Below, one piece after another: positions 47,901 through 58,517 of a stretch of DNA of 64,000 bases. This DNA comes from Desmodesmus armatus (Eukaryota > Chlorophyta > Chlorophyceae > Sphaeropleales > Scenedesmaceae). The stretch covers positions 310,001-374,000 of the forward strand of contig VIIQ02000555.1 of the NCBI GenBank assembly GCA_007449985.2, written 5' to 3'. Numbering within the stretch: the stretch's first letter is position 1; each line of letters starts with the position of its first letter. The notes under the pieces are model-generated. The model had not been told where the DNA came from. It worked only from the letters and a program-made list of their open reading frames with translations, and made no database searches. Both the position numbers and the translations under genes were made by a program.

Positions 47901-50900
47901 GCATGGATGCTGCATGTGCCCTGGAAGCATGCCACATGGACTCGTGTTGGCCTCACCTGTGTGTACAGCCCCTCGGAGCGTGTTGGCCGGGCCATCAGGA
48001 TGGCATTGACAGCTGGCTCGTCAAACCCTTCCGTCAGCACCTGCAGGACAAGTGCGCCACAGCAGCAGCTGTAGTAAGCGGTGGGCGAACAGTGTGCTGA
48101 TGTCACGGCACATGCATCCCTCCTGATTGTGAAATACATAGTGCAGCACATGGCATGTGCAGTGTGGGTTGATACACATGCCATAATGCTGTGAGCCACT
48201 TGGCGGCCTACAGGATGCGCTGGACTGTGCACCGCCAGGGCCACAGCATCTGTGGCCGCCCTTGATCCATATGACCAACAGATTGCCCGTACTAGTGTTT
48301 GAGACCGGCAAAAAGATATTACAGTGTCCGTGAGACCTACTGCCAGACCATGACCTGGCATTTTGATCGCAAGGATCAATCAACAAAGTGAGCAAGCCAT
48401 GTGAGCATCAAACCCACAAGCCAGCCTGCGGCACGGCTATCACCTGATCCCAGGCAGGCACTGCCCCTACCTCACAGTTGAAGAGCACATCCAGCTCCCC
48501 TGACCTGAAGCGCCCCAGGTCTGCCTTCACAAGCTCATGCGGCATCAAGCTGTGGATGGCAGAGCAGCGCACACCTGCAGGGACATGCAGCAACACTGGA
48601 CTGAGATGCTGCCAGCAAGGGCCTTGCTCTGCCCTAAAACGTACAACAACAGCCAGTCGGGCAGTTGATCTCATTAACCAAGCACCGCATCCTGTGCTGG
48701 TGCGCGCAAGTGCCTGCTGCGCCGCAGACTACCACATGGCCGCCTGACGATCACAGGGTGCAGGGTAATGATGGTAGCCTGAGGGCCCAGCAGCCCCTGG
48801 CTGCTGTTGCCACGCACCTGCAGCACCAAACACTGCGTTCATGGCCTCTGCGTGCTTGATGTCCACTGCAAAGGCGATCGTCTTGCGCACAGCCCTCCTG
48901 CCAGCCATACTGAGGCCACCAGTAAGCTCCTGCGCCGTGGTACCAGACGACACAGCAAAGATCTCCCTTGCCTCCTCCTCATCCTCCTCACCCTCCTCAT
49001 CAACGCTGCCGTCCTGAACGCTGCTGGGGCTCGCCCGCCCAGACTGCTTGCCTTCATTCCTGCGCAGCTTGCTCTGCATGGCTGAGTGCACAAACCGCCC
49101 ACGGGACAAGGCGAGTGCCCTGTGCTTCTCATCTGACTCAGGGGTGTGCGCACGGTAGCCATCTGGTGCTGTCTCCGTGCAGTGGTTGAGGTATGCTGCC
49201 AGCACCAGGCGGTTGCGTGACCTGCTGTTGACCAGGGCGCTGAGCTTGCTGAGGGAGAAGTCGCCTGAGGCACCAACCAGGGCACCCTTCAGGTCCGTCT
49301 GCGTCAGGATCTTCTCACTGCGCACCTGCAGGGAGTGGTAGCGTGGCGTCAAAGCGCAAGGCATCAGTATGCAACGTGAAGTGCAACACATAGTGGATTT
49401 GGAGCTCGCAAGCCTAGATGGTGCAGGGCGGTGGGCTGGGTAAGCAACTCAGTAAAACTTGTCACATCATGGTGGCACCAAGCTCGCTTGCATAGGCCAT
49501 AGAGCCGGTGGCCGATGCTCACAAGGTTGGCCAGCTTGCCAGCCAGCCACAAGGGTCCAGGTACACCATCACAACGCACGGCATTCAGCAGCCGCCACCA
49601 ACCCCTGCGCCACACATCCTGTGCCCTCTCAACCCGGCACGCCGCACCTGCGTCAGGTGGTTGTCACGGATCATGTCCTGTATGGTGCGCGCGTAGGAGT
49701 AGGCAGGGAAGATGCTGTAGAGGTCCTCCGACTCTGCCTTCTTCATGCGGTAGGGCGTAGCCGTGAACCCCAGCAGCAGCTGATGGGGGTTGGGCTTCAC
49801 ACGGATCATCATCTTGGGCCCACTAGCTGCGGCACTGCTGCCCTCCTCATCTCCTGCTGACGCCTCGCTGCTTTCAAGCCAGCTGCTGCTCATGCTGGCT
49901 GCTGATGGGGTGTCAGCACCTAGCTGCTCCTCACCCTCATCCAGAGAGTCCATGCTGCTGAGCTGCTGGTCCTCCTCATCCAAGGAATCCAAGCTGCTGA
50001 GGGCGGCAGCGCTGCTGTTGGGCTGCTGTGTGTCGGCTGGTGGGGGTGCTGGGACCTCCTCTATGAGCCCCAACCCTGCAGGATCACCCTGTAGGTTGGT
50101 GCCACTGAGTGGTGTGCCTCATCAACCACCACCTGGGGACAAGAGGATCAGCACGACGCACATAGTGAGCAGACTTTGCAAGTGCTGGCGACCTGATGAA
50201 ACAGCCGTGGTACCGGCGGTGGTGGGTGCAAAGAAGTGCCAAGGGATGAATATGCACACTGGCAGGTAGTGGGGTGCTGGTCATCGGTTGAAGCTCATGT
50301 GGGTTGTTGAGAATGCTAGGGGCACAGCCGCACGAAAAATCCATGGCGATGCATAGCATTGACAGCATTGTCTTGCCATGCCTTGCAGCTGTCACCTTGT
50401 ACTCACCAGGCTGAAGTTGCACTCCACAAGCTGCGGGATGCAGTTGACAGCTGTAGCAGCAGATGCAACCACCACCTGCATGCAAAGCAGGCAAGTACGT
50501 CACCAAACCATGTAACCACCAATCAACTTGACCCTGGCTCCAATAAGCAATAGCCATGTCGAAGTAGGGAGCGCACACCAGCACCTGTTGATACTTGAAT
50601 GTGTGCAGTAGTTGACCGAGCACTCTGCACATCAAGGCCCAGCCCAGCACACATCCCTTGTTCTGCCTTACTTTGGAGTGCAACAGAAAAGTAAACACAT
50701 TGTGACCTGTAGGGTCATATGGTACAGCAGCACGTGCCATGTGGCATGCCGTGTGTGGCTGCTCACCTGGCCGTCAAACTCCTTCCTGCTGCCCTTCACC
50801 CAGCTCAAGGTGAGGTCCTCAGCACCCCACATCAGCCGAAACTTCTCCTCAGCCTGCCGCAGCAGCTCATACCTGTGGGCAAGCACCAGCACACGCATAC

Positions 50901-52365
50901 CACGTGGCGGCCCTGCCTCCGCAGGCTCCGGCTGCTGCTGCTGGCGGGGCTTGCGGCCCCTCTTGCCCTTGCTGCCCTTGCCGCTGCTGCTGCCCTGGCT
51001 ACTGATGTCATCGTCAATGCTGTTCATGACACTGCTGCTGCTTGTGGCACTGCCTCCAACATCGCCAGTGCTGCTGGCATGGCTGCTGTACGTGTCCAGG
51101 TCACTCACAGCGTCCATGGCTGGGCTGGGGCTGGTGCTGCTGACTTGAGGGGATGTACCCCGTGCGCCTGTTTGCCCAGACTGCTCTGAGTCCAAAGTCA
51201 GACCCAGTCTCCGCAAGCGGGATGAAGACGAGCTGGGCCGCTTTCTACTTACAGACTCAGGGTCATACTGCTCATCGTCCGTACTGTCAGCGCTGCTTGG
51301 GCTGCTGCTGCCTGTGGCCGCCAGATCCTCTGAATCTGTAGCTGGAGGGCTGCCGGGGGCACTGCTGCTGATGCTACAGTGGGGCTGCCCCGCTGCTGTG
51401 CACTGCCTGCTGCAACGCTGATGCTGCAAGCATCGGCAAGCGGCGCTACAGCGCTGCTGCTGGTGTCAGCCAGTGGTGCGGAGGCTGCTGCTGCGCTGGC
51501 TGGATCGAGCTCCACATAGTGCTGAGACAAGTAGCGAGCCAGAGCTGCAAGCACACCAAGCAGCAAGGCCGCAACACGTCCTGATGGGGCATACTGCAGG
51601 GGTTCAACTGGGGGTGTGCAGTCGCATGTGACATTACCCCCACAGACCACTGTACAGCAGCTACAAGCAACCCCTGGGGCATGCACCACGCAGCAAGCAT
51701 GACAGCCTCGCACATCTGCTGTCAGACAAGGCAATCGCTGCCTCCTCACCTGCGAACAGGACTGTTTTGCCGCCTCCAGTGGGGAGCATCACCAGCTGTG
51801 CATTGTTGCCCTCCTTCCACCCCTTGATGATCTCGCGGATGGCCTCCAGCTGGTAAGGCCGCAACTGGAAGGGGGCATCGGCAAACTGGGGGTGGCCTGA
51901 CGCTGGCAGCGGCACCACATCTGACAGCGGCCGTGGCACCGCTGTCAGCTGTGCATCTCCATCTGCTGCCGCTCTTGCTGCCAACGAGGCTTGCTCGACA
52001 GCATCTGACGTTGCTGCGGCTGCCACAGAGGATTGGACGTCATGAGTTGCTGCTGCTGCTGCTGGTACCTGTTGGTCACCAGATGCTGCTGCAAGGCTGT
52101 CCGGGGTACTTTGAGTGTGCACCTCTTGAGGTGGAGTGCCAGCACTTTTGTTAGACTTGGTGGGTAGACCAGTTGTGTCTACGGGCGCTAATGTTTTCTT
52201 GTGCCTGGTGCGCCTCCTTGCAGAAGGACCAACCCTACTTGTGTTGGGTGGGTCTGCTGAACTGCTAGCCCTGCACAGAACAGGCAGGCCCAAATGCAGC
52301 CCTCTGCTGACCAAGAACGAACGAAATTTGCAGCTACTCGCAGTGCTCATGAATGCTGCAAGCAT
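44916..52365 (-). CDS. IRC3: IRC3-like SF2 helicase, probably organellar
   Basis: Thirteen exons: 52365-51750, 51544-50767, 50475-50407, 50132-49648, 49325-48818, 48574-48471, 48040-47957, 47645-47564, 47265-46881, 46554-46419, 46204-46007, 45509-45411, 45002-44916; about 1,210 aa. The N-terminus (MLAAFMSTASSCKFRSFLVS) looks like an organelle transit peptide. SF2 motifs in order: Q-motif-like FQLRPYQLEAI, I PTGGGKT, Ia VLVLAHRYELL, II VVVDEAHH, III GFTATP, IV-like KTIAFAVDIKHAEAM, V EGFDEPAVNAI, VI QMLGRGLR formed across an intron. Yeast Irc3 is a mitochondrial helicase that acts on branched DNA. Ser/Ala/Asp-rich insertions split motif I from Ia (about 200 aa) and II from III (about 110 aa). 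After motif VI comes a family-specific C-terminal region. The frame is off by one base near 51340-51400 and 50068-50078. Confidence 0.85.
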
Positions 52366-53401
52366 GCGTGTGTGCCAGATCACAAGCGCAAGATCGTGAG
52401 AGCTTCGTGACCCGCTAAAGGCCGTGATGTGAAGCTGGACCCTGCCTTAAACTGGAACAGAATGTGTGGGTTTGTGTAGGCAAGCTTTACCATACGTGCC
52501 GCGGCATGCACATGTACTTGAAGAAAGTACAAGCCATGCCTAACATTGGAACACTCAAAAAGAGCATAGATCACCACCTACCATCACCTCACGATAATCA
52601 CCAGTGCATTGAGCCCCTAGGACTCTTGACAACCTCGCACGTGCACTCAATGCACAGTGACTGCACAGTCACCACATTGGTACGTACCCATGTATACAGC
52701 AGGTCTACCCATACAGCTACCCCACCAGCCAAGATATGAAACGCATTCATGCATGCAGCTTGGAACCATCCAAATCATTTCACACCCGGCCTCAACCAAG
52801 TGCATACATGCACAGAAACTTAAATAGTGCACTTTGAACTTGCTGCATTGAGCCGCTAAGCTCGGCCCGTATGCATGCACTGCGCACATGCCCAACATAC
52901 ACACCACAAGCACATGAACATCATCACCACCCAGCAAGCAGATGAAACCTGCGGCACAGAGTGATCACTGATCCCGTCGTCTATCATCAAGGACATGTCA
53001 GGCCCGAAGCGCAATAGACCAGTGTGACGCCTGGTGTCACGCAGCGACTGTGCCTCAAGCCCTCACAGCCAGAGGGGTGACACGTGCTGAGGACCCGCAA
53101 AAGCGCAGCAGCCAGCTGCTCAGTCTTCTTACTGCCCAAGGACCCTTGCTGAATGCTCTACTGTGCTGGATGCTCTACACAAAAAGGGGATGTCAGCACA
53201 GTTGCAAAGTGCGGGCCATGCAAGTTCCATCAGCCCTGCGACAACAATCGCAAATAAAGTGCATGTAGACCTTGACAGTCCCACAACACCATAATCACCC
53301 GTCAGGCATGCCTTGCGCGCCCCATCATGGCATGACCCGGCTCTTGGGCGGCCTTCTGACATCCCAGAAGGCCAGGCTGACAGCAGGTGGCGGCATCAGG
53401 C
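52366..53401. other. Between helicase start and second AP2 stop
   Basis: 1.04 kb, holding the helicase promoter and the 3' untranslated region of the second AP2 gene. No coding-like frame and no TGTAA on the minus strand near the AP2 stop were found. TGCATGC palindromes occur near 52750 and 52870. Confidence 0.5.
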
Positions 53402-56400
53402 TCAGCCGGCAGTGTTGATGGCTGCAGGCAGCAGCGACCCCCCCTCCGGCTGCGGCAGGCTTGCTGCTATGGCCAGTCCCTGGTCCTCTGGCAGCACAGG
53501 CTCCACAGGGTTCACCCAGCAGCCACCACCCCTGAAGTGCATCGCAGCAGCGTTCCAGGCACGCGCAGCATCCTCCTCTGTCTCGTAGCTGCCCACGTTG
53601 AGCACCTGAGGGGCACAGACAACAAACAGCACATGTACTTCGTGTTCCCAACCTGCAAGCAAATGTTTTTGTAGTATGCACTGTGAAAAGAACGCGCAGC
53701 TAATGCCAGTGCATTCAGAGCTGGCCATCACTGTTGGTGCACAGCCCACAGGAGCAATGCAGCCTGGGGTTGGGCACTTGAAGTTAACAACCTCGACCAG
53801 CAAACATGCAGCACAGCAGGGCCACAGCCGCTGGTAAGTTTGCTTCTGCTTCTTTGAGAACCCCTCACACCAGATGCTGAATTGGTCACAGGAAGGCCAT
53901 GGCGCAGCGGCTTACTGTCACACGGTTGTAACCCAACCCCGGATTGCTGGATCAAAAACGCACCTTGCGTGCGTAGCTGAACTGCGTCCTCCAGCGCACC
54001 GTCATCCTCTGGCACTTGTACACACCCCTGAAGCTCTGCGACCTGCAGCCATAGGCTGCCTCCCCGTTGGAGTTGACGCTGCGGGGCTGCATCTCATTCC
54101 TGTTGCCTGCACCCAGGGGCCGGCCCCCCTTTGGTCCCCGCTTCCCTGCTGCAACCACCACCACCCCATCCTCGTTGGTGGTGAACTGGGGACCCACAGC
54201 TGCGGGCTTGCTCCTAGGAGGCCTGCTGCGCTTGGCTGCACCACTCTTCCTGCTGGCTGCCCTGAACTCAGTGTCTGAGTCTGATGTGTTGTCGCTGCCG
54301 CCGCTGCTGCCACTGGTAGAGGTGGGATCGTCAGAGTCGTCCTCCTCATCGCTGCTGCTACTGCTGCTGCTTGCTGCAGCCGCCTGGGCTGCAGGCCTGC
54401 CTGCCCTGCTCTTGCCTTTGCTGCCGGCTGCGGCAGCAGAGCCCCTGCTTGCTGGCAGGGAGAATGCCTTGGTGCCAGCGGCTGCCTGATTGCGCTTGTG
54501 AGAAGCAGAAACAGCAGCAGCAGGAAGGGTGCTCTTGGGGCCTCCTGTAGCTGCAATCTGCTGGCTTGCACGGGCTGCGGCGCTGCGCCTTGGGGGACGG
54601 CCTGCGGCAGCACGCTGCATGGCTGCTTCATCTGCTGCAGCTGGGCCTGCTGCTGCTGGCTGTGGCTGCCTGGCTGCAGAGCTGAATGGGAAGGTACCAC
54701 CGCTGGTGTGGGCGCTTGCTGCTCCTGGCTGTGCAGGTGTTGCAGCATCCTCTTGTGCTGCAGCACTTACCGCTGCTGCTGCCTTGGCTGCCAGCCAAGC
54801 AGGCAGTGCCTGCTTGGGTGCTGGGTGACTGCAGTGCTTTGCTGCTCCTGGCGCCTTGGGCAGTGAAGCTTTGGCGCCCTTGGCCGCAGGGGAGCATGGA
54901 GCTGCTGGGGGCACAAACACAGCTGTGGCAGCTGCACGTGCCACCTGTGCAGCAGCTGATGCAGGCCTGCTGGCAGCCGCTGCCTGTGACTGAGCGCGTG
55001 TTGCTGCGGCACGAGCCGCGGCAGCTGCTTGCAGGCTGGCGGCGAGTGCCTGGATCTGAGGGTCTGTTGCTGCTGCTGAACCACTGCCTGCAGTGTTGAG
55101 GGGTTTGCTTCCTGCATTACCTGCTGCCTTACGGCCTGCTGCCCTGCCAGGGTTGCCTCCTGCACATGCTGCTGCAGCGGTGCCCGCCTCCGTTGCTGCA
55201 GGGTCCAGGAGGCCTGCTGCAGAGTGCTGCGCAGCATGCAGTGATGCAACGCCATCACTGCCACACCTGCCCACAGGAGCATCCGGGCTGCTGCTGCGGC
55301 GCTTCTTGTTGGGCAGTGGGGGCCGGCCTGCCAGCTGATGCTGCTCACGCTGCTGGTGTAGCTGCGCGGCAAGCTCCAGGCTCTTCAGGCGGTCAGACAC
55401 ACGCTGGCAGCTGCTGTTGCTGCTACTGTGGCTGCTGCACCTGCGCCCTTGCCCTTTGCTGGCAGCTTCTTCCTGCAGCATCACTGTGCGCAGGATCTCA
55501 CCCTCAACTGCTGCTGCACGCTTGGGCCTGTTGCTAGGGCCTGCTTGTGCTGAGCTGTCCCGGCTGCGGGTCACAGGGCCTGCAGCTGCCTGCTGAGCTG
55601 CCCTGCTTTGCACAGCTGCAAGGGTTGCTGCGACAGCATGCCGCATGTGGGCATCACGTGCTGCTGCGTCCATGTTGTCCTGGCCTGCGGCTGCGTAGCC
55701 TGTGTTGCCTGCAAGCCCCAGAGTGTCAGCTGCTGCTGCCTCAAGGTGCGCCTGGTCTTCCTGCATGGGCACTGGTAGAGGGCTGAACGGCACACCATCC
55801 TGCTCCTGTGCTGAGGCACAAGCTGCGAGCAGTGCTGCTGCTGGGTCATGCTGCTGTGGCTGTGGGCCAGCTGCCTGCTCTGCATCTGCCTTCTCTGCCG
55901 CCTGAATGACCAGCATCAGCAGGTCAAGGCCGACTGCCGAGTCCTGCCCCTCCAGCTGCTGCTCTGCAGGACCTGCTGCAGGTGCAGGTGCTGCATCAGC
56001 CATGTCTGCATCCTGCTCCTGCTGCATGTGCTGGTGTGCTGGTAGTTGTGCTGGCTGCAGCTCAGCTGCTGGTGCTGGCAGTGGCTCCTCCTGCAGCTGC
56101 AGGCTCTGGGCATGCATAGCATGCAGCAGCTGCTGTGCATGAGGCCCAGCACGGCTGGCCTGCAGCAGCTGCCGTTGCGTGGTGGGGCTGGTGCTCATGG
56201 GCCTGGCTGCTGCAGCCGCGCGGTTGTCAGCTAGTGAGCTGCGCACATCATGGTGGCTGTCTGCATGGGGGTGCTGTGCAGTCTCTGTGCTGAGCGCACT
56301 GCTGCCTGCACTGTGCTGGGGCTGAAGGAAGCGTGCTGGAAAATGGGAGGTCCAGTCGACGCGCTGGCTGCCCATGGGAGCAGCTGCCTGCGCAGTTGCT

Positions 56401-56462
56401 GGCAGGAGGTTCATGCCCAGCCCTGTGGGGTTGTGCCCCAGCACAAGCTTATGTCCCTGCAT
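53402..56462 (-). CDS. Ala/Gln-rich AP2-domain transcription factor (second copy)
   Basis: Two exons, 56462-53964 and 53605-53402, 900 aa, ATG at 56462. The first 750 residues are low-complexity Ala/Gln/Ser. Basic patches such as KKRRSS and KRSRPPRSKP fit nuclear import, and an acidic Ser run (SSSSSSSDEEDDSDDPTSTS) precedes the DNA-binding part. A Gly/Arg patch (GKRGPKGGRPLGAGNR) leads into one AP2 domain split by the intron: FRGVYKCQRMTVRWRTQFSY, then VLNVGSYETEEDAARAWNAA and FRGG. It is followed by WVNPVEPVLPED, the same extension as in the first AP2 gene. This copy lacks the intron that the first copy has just after the AP2 domain. Earlier untranslated exons cannot be excluded. Confidence 0.85.
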
Positions 56463-57055
56463 GGGCGCTGTTCTATATGGTGGGGCGTCTGTGGCCTGTC
56501 ACAACAAAACTGGCATGCGCATGCCACTGCTGGGTTGACTAGCTGACTAGGGATGTCACTGTTGCCACTGCCGAAACGTTTCCTGCGTCGCTCCTGCAAG
56601 GTGCAGGTGTGCATGACACGACACTTAGTGAAAAAATGTGCTATACTGTCCCAGAATCTCATTCCAGTAGTCCTCGTCATCAGCAACACTTCAGGAAGGC
56701 CAGCAGTGATGGGTGCCAGTGCAAGCATACAGTGGTCAAAGCAGCAGATGCAAGCCCAGGCCCATCACGTCAGCAGAGCTGCCAGCGCAACTTCCAAAGC
56801 TTTACCTTGATCACATAAGTCTTCTGAGTGACTGGCAGAGCAAGAGCAGCAGAGACGGGGAGGCAAGCTTGAGTTGGCGGGCTGAGCTGATTTTGACTGA
56901 TCAGCAGCACCAGAGTCACCGGAAACTTGCTGGATCAAGTCATAGCAATTCTAAGTGTATTTCTAATGCTTCTGCCGCTCGACACGTGCACCAACGGCCT
57001 TTCAGTGTCGGTTTAGGTGGATATGTGTGAGATCGCCCCAAGAGGTGTAACGTGG

Positions 57056-57079
57056 CTTATCTGAACGCTTATCTGAACG
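57056..57079. repeat. 12-bp perfect tandem duplication
   Basis: CTTATCTGAACG at 57056 and again at 57068. Confidence 0.9.
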
Positions 57080-57135
57080 CATGACTGTGCAACTGCCGCC
57101 TGCGTGCCGCCAACATATGCATTTCCTGTTGCCTG

Positions 57136-58020
57136 CTACTGCCCTAAGACCTCTGCTTGTCTGTTGACCGCCGGCCACTGCAGCAGTACACTCAGGTGAT
57201 TATGAGTGTGATTTGGTGCCAAGCAGGTCACTGCAGGAACATCACTGCTCGCGTGACACCTTGCTTTGCTAGTGCTTCTGGCACGAACACCCCAGTACAC
57301 TGTACTGCTCGTGTCAGCTCGCCACAATTGCTGTGGGTATTCTGTGGGTGCTGCATGAAGTGGCCTGACTTCCACTGCTAGTGACAACCACCTCAACTTG
57401 CTTGATTGATGGGGAGATGCCAGGACCTGCGACACAACATTGCATCCTGCGCTAGTCTTGGCATGCTTGCATGACCCAGTGTGGTCCTGGTGCCTGACCC
57501 AGCGTGGTCCTAGTAGAGATGGGTGGAGTGGTACTCCCGGTCGCGTAACTCCCGGTGGCAGGATTTTCGTTTGTGAGTTGGCGACCACTGCTGGCCACAT
57601 TGACCCAACGCATGGCCAGGTTGGGGGTTGACTTGACATCATGTTGCAGTGCATGGCCAGGTTGGGGGTTGGGGGTTGGGGGTTGACTTGACAGGCTTGC
57701 ATCATGTTGCCGGACATGTCCCGCTTTATGGTGCGATCAGAATACGTGTAAACGATGCCAGGCACTGCGGCAAAGGATTCAATAGCAAAGTGTGCAGCAT
57801 TGCTTTCTTGCCCCTGCAGCGCAGCAGCACCATGCCATGGGCCTTGGCACACAATGCTGGATGAGCTGGATTCACATGGTTGCTTACGGTTGCCAACCGG
57901 GTCAGATACATGTTGCATCAGGTCCGTACAGGTACCTGTAAGGTGTGCTGCCAGCACACCTGGCTGCCACCTGGGTTTGCTTGCACCCATGCCCCTTGTG
58001 GCTATACCATGCCGACGCAT
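57136..58020 (-). CDS. Uncertain 294-aa open frame
   Basis: An ATG-started frame of 294 codons on the minus strand (starting MRRHGIATRGMGASKPRW) in DNA that lacks the CAG/GCN periodicity which produces most false frames here. No family is recognised, codon use is not clearly coding, and it spans two tandem repeats. It could be a small gene, an unspliced piece of the second AP2 gene's 5' region, or chance. Confidence 0.2.
   Translation of the reverse strand: MRRHGIATRGMGASKPRWQPGVLAAHLTGTCTDLMQHVSDPVGNRKQPCESSSSSIVCQGPWHGAAALQGQESNAAHFAIESFAAVPGIVYTYSDRTIKRDMSGNMMQACQVNPQPPTPNLAMHCNMMSSQPPTWPCVGSMWPAVVANSQTKILPPGVTRPGVPLHPSLLGPRWVRHQDHTGSCKHAKTSAGCNVVSQVLASPHQSSKLRWLSLAVEVRPLHAAPTEYPQQLWRADTSSTVYWGVRARSTSKARCHASSDVPAVTCLAPNHTHNHLSVLLQWPAVNRQAEVLGQ
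57472..57511. repeat. 23-bp tandem duplication
   Basis: TGACCCAG(T/C)GTGGTCCT at 57472 and 57495. Confidence 0.75.
57611..57695. repeat. 41-bp duplication with GGGGGTT expansion
   Basis: CATGGCCAGGTTGGGGGTTG starts at 57611 and the same unit starts at 57652. In the second copy the TTGGGGG part is repeated three times before GACTTGACA resumes. Confidence 0.85.
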
Positions 58021-58517
58021 GTGCTCAGACACCTACTTTCGATGGCCTCCGCAGTCAGCCACATCACGGTAGGCGTCAGTGGGTGATCATGGTCCCAGCG
58101 CTGGCTAGCCTTGACTTCTGATCGATGTGATCAGGTTTTAAATTCAAACCAGGCATACCTCAACATGACCGTAGTGCGCGCTCGTGCTTTGATTTCGTAG
58201 CCACATGGACTGGCTGTTCTAACGCTAGCTTTCTTGAGCCCTGCAAACCTGTCCAAGGCAGTCTATTCCCGCACTCCCCCACACGAAACATTCAGCTCAG
58301 CAAACTTGGGCAAATCGCATTGAGTGGGACCGCCGAGTCACTGATGGCCACCCCCTCTGCGCAGACACAGCTACGCGCAGTGCGGTGCTAGTGCTAGTGC
58401 TGATCTGCTTTCTGCTGTGCTGTCTGGGGCTCCCTTGTTCTCAAGCAACGCCGGTCAGCACGCGTGCCCACATGCACTGGTGATTGACAACACTGACCAC
58501 TCCACAAGGGTGCAAGC

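Larger units (their letters stand above)
56463..58517. other. Divergent region, second AP2 gene and right-end gene
   Basis: 2.05 kb between the ATG of the second AP2 gene (minus) and ATG 58518 of the right-end gene (plus). It holds tandem repeats and one uncertain minus-strand frame (57136-58020), and otherwise no coding-like sequence. Confidence 0.5.
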
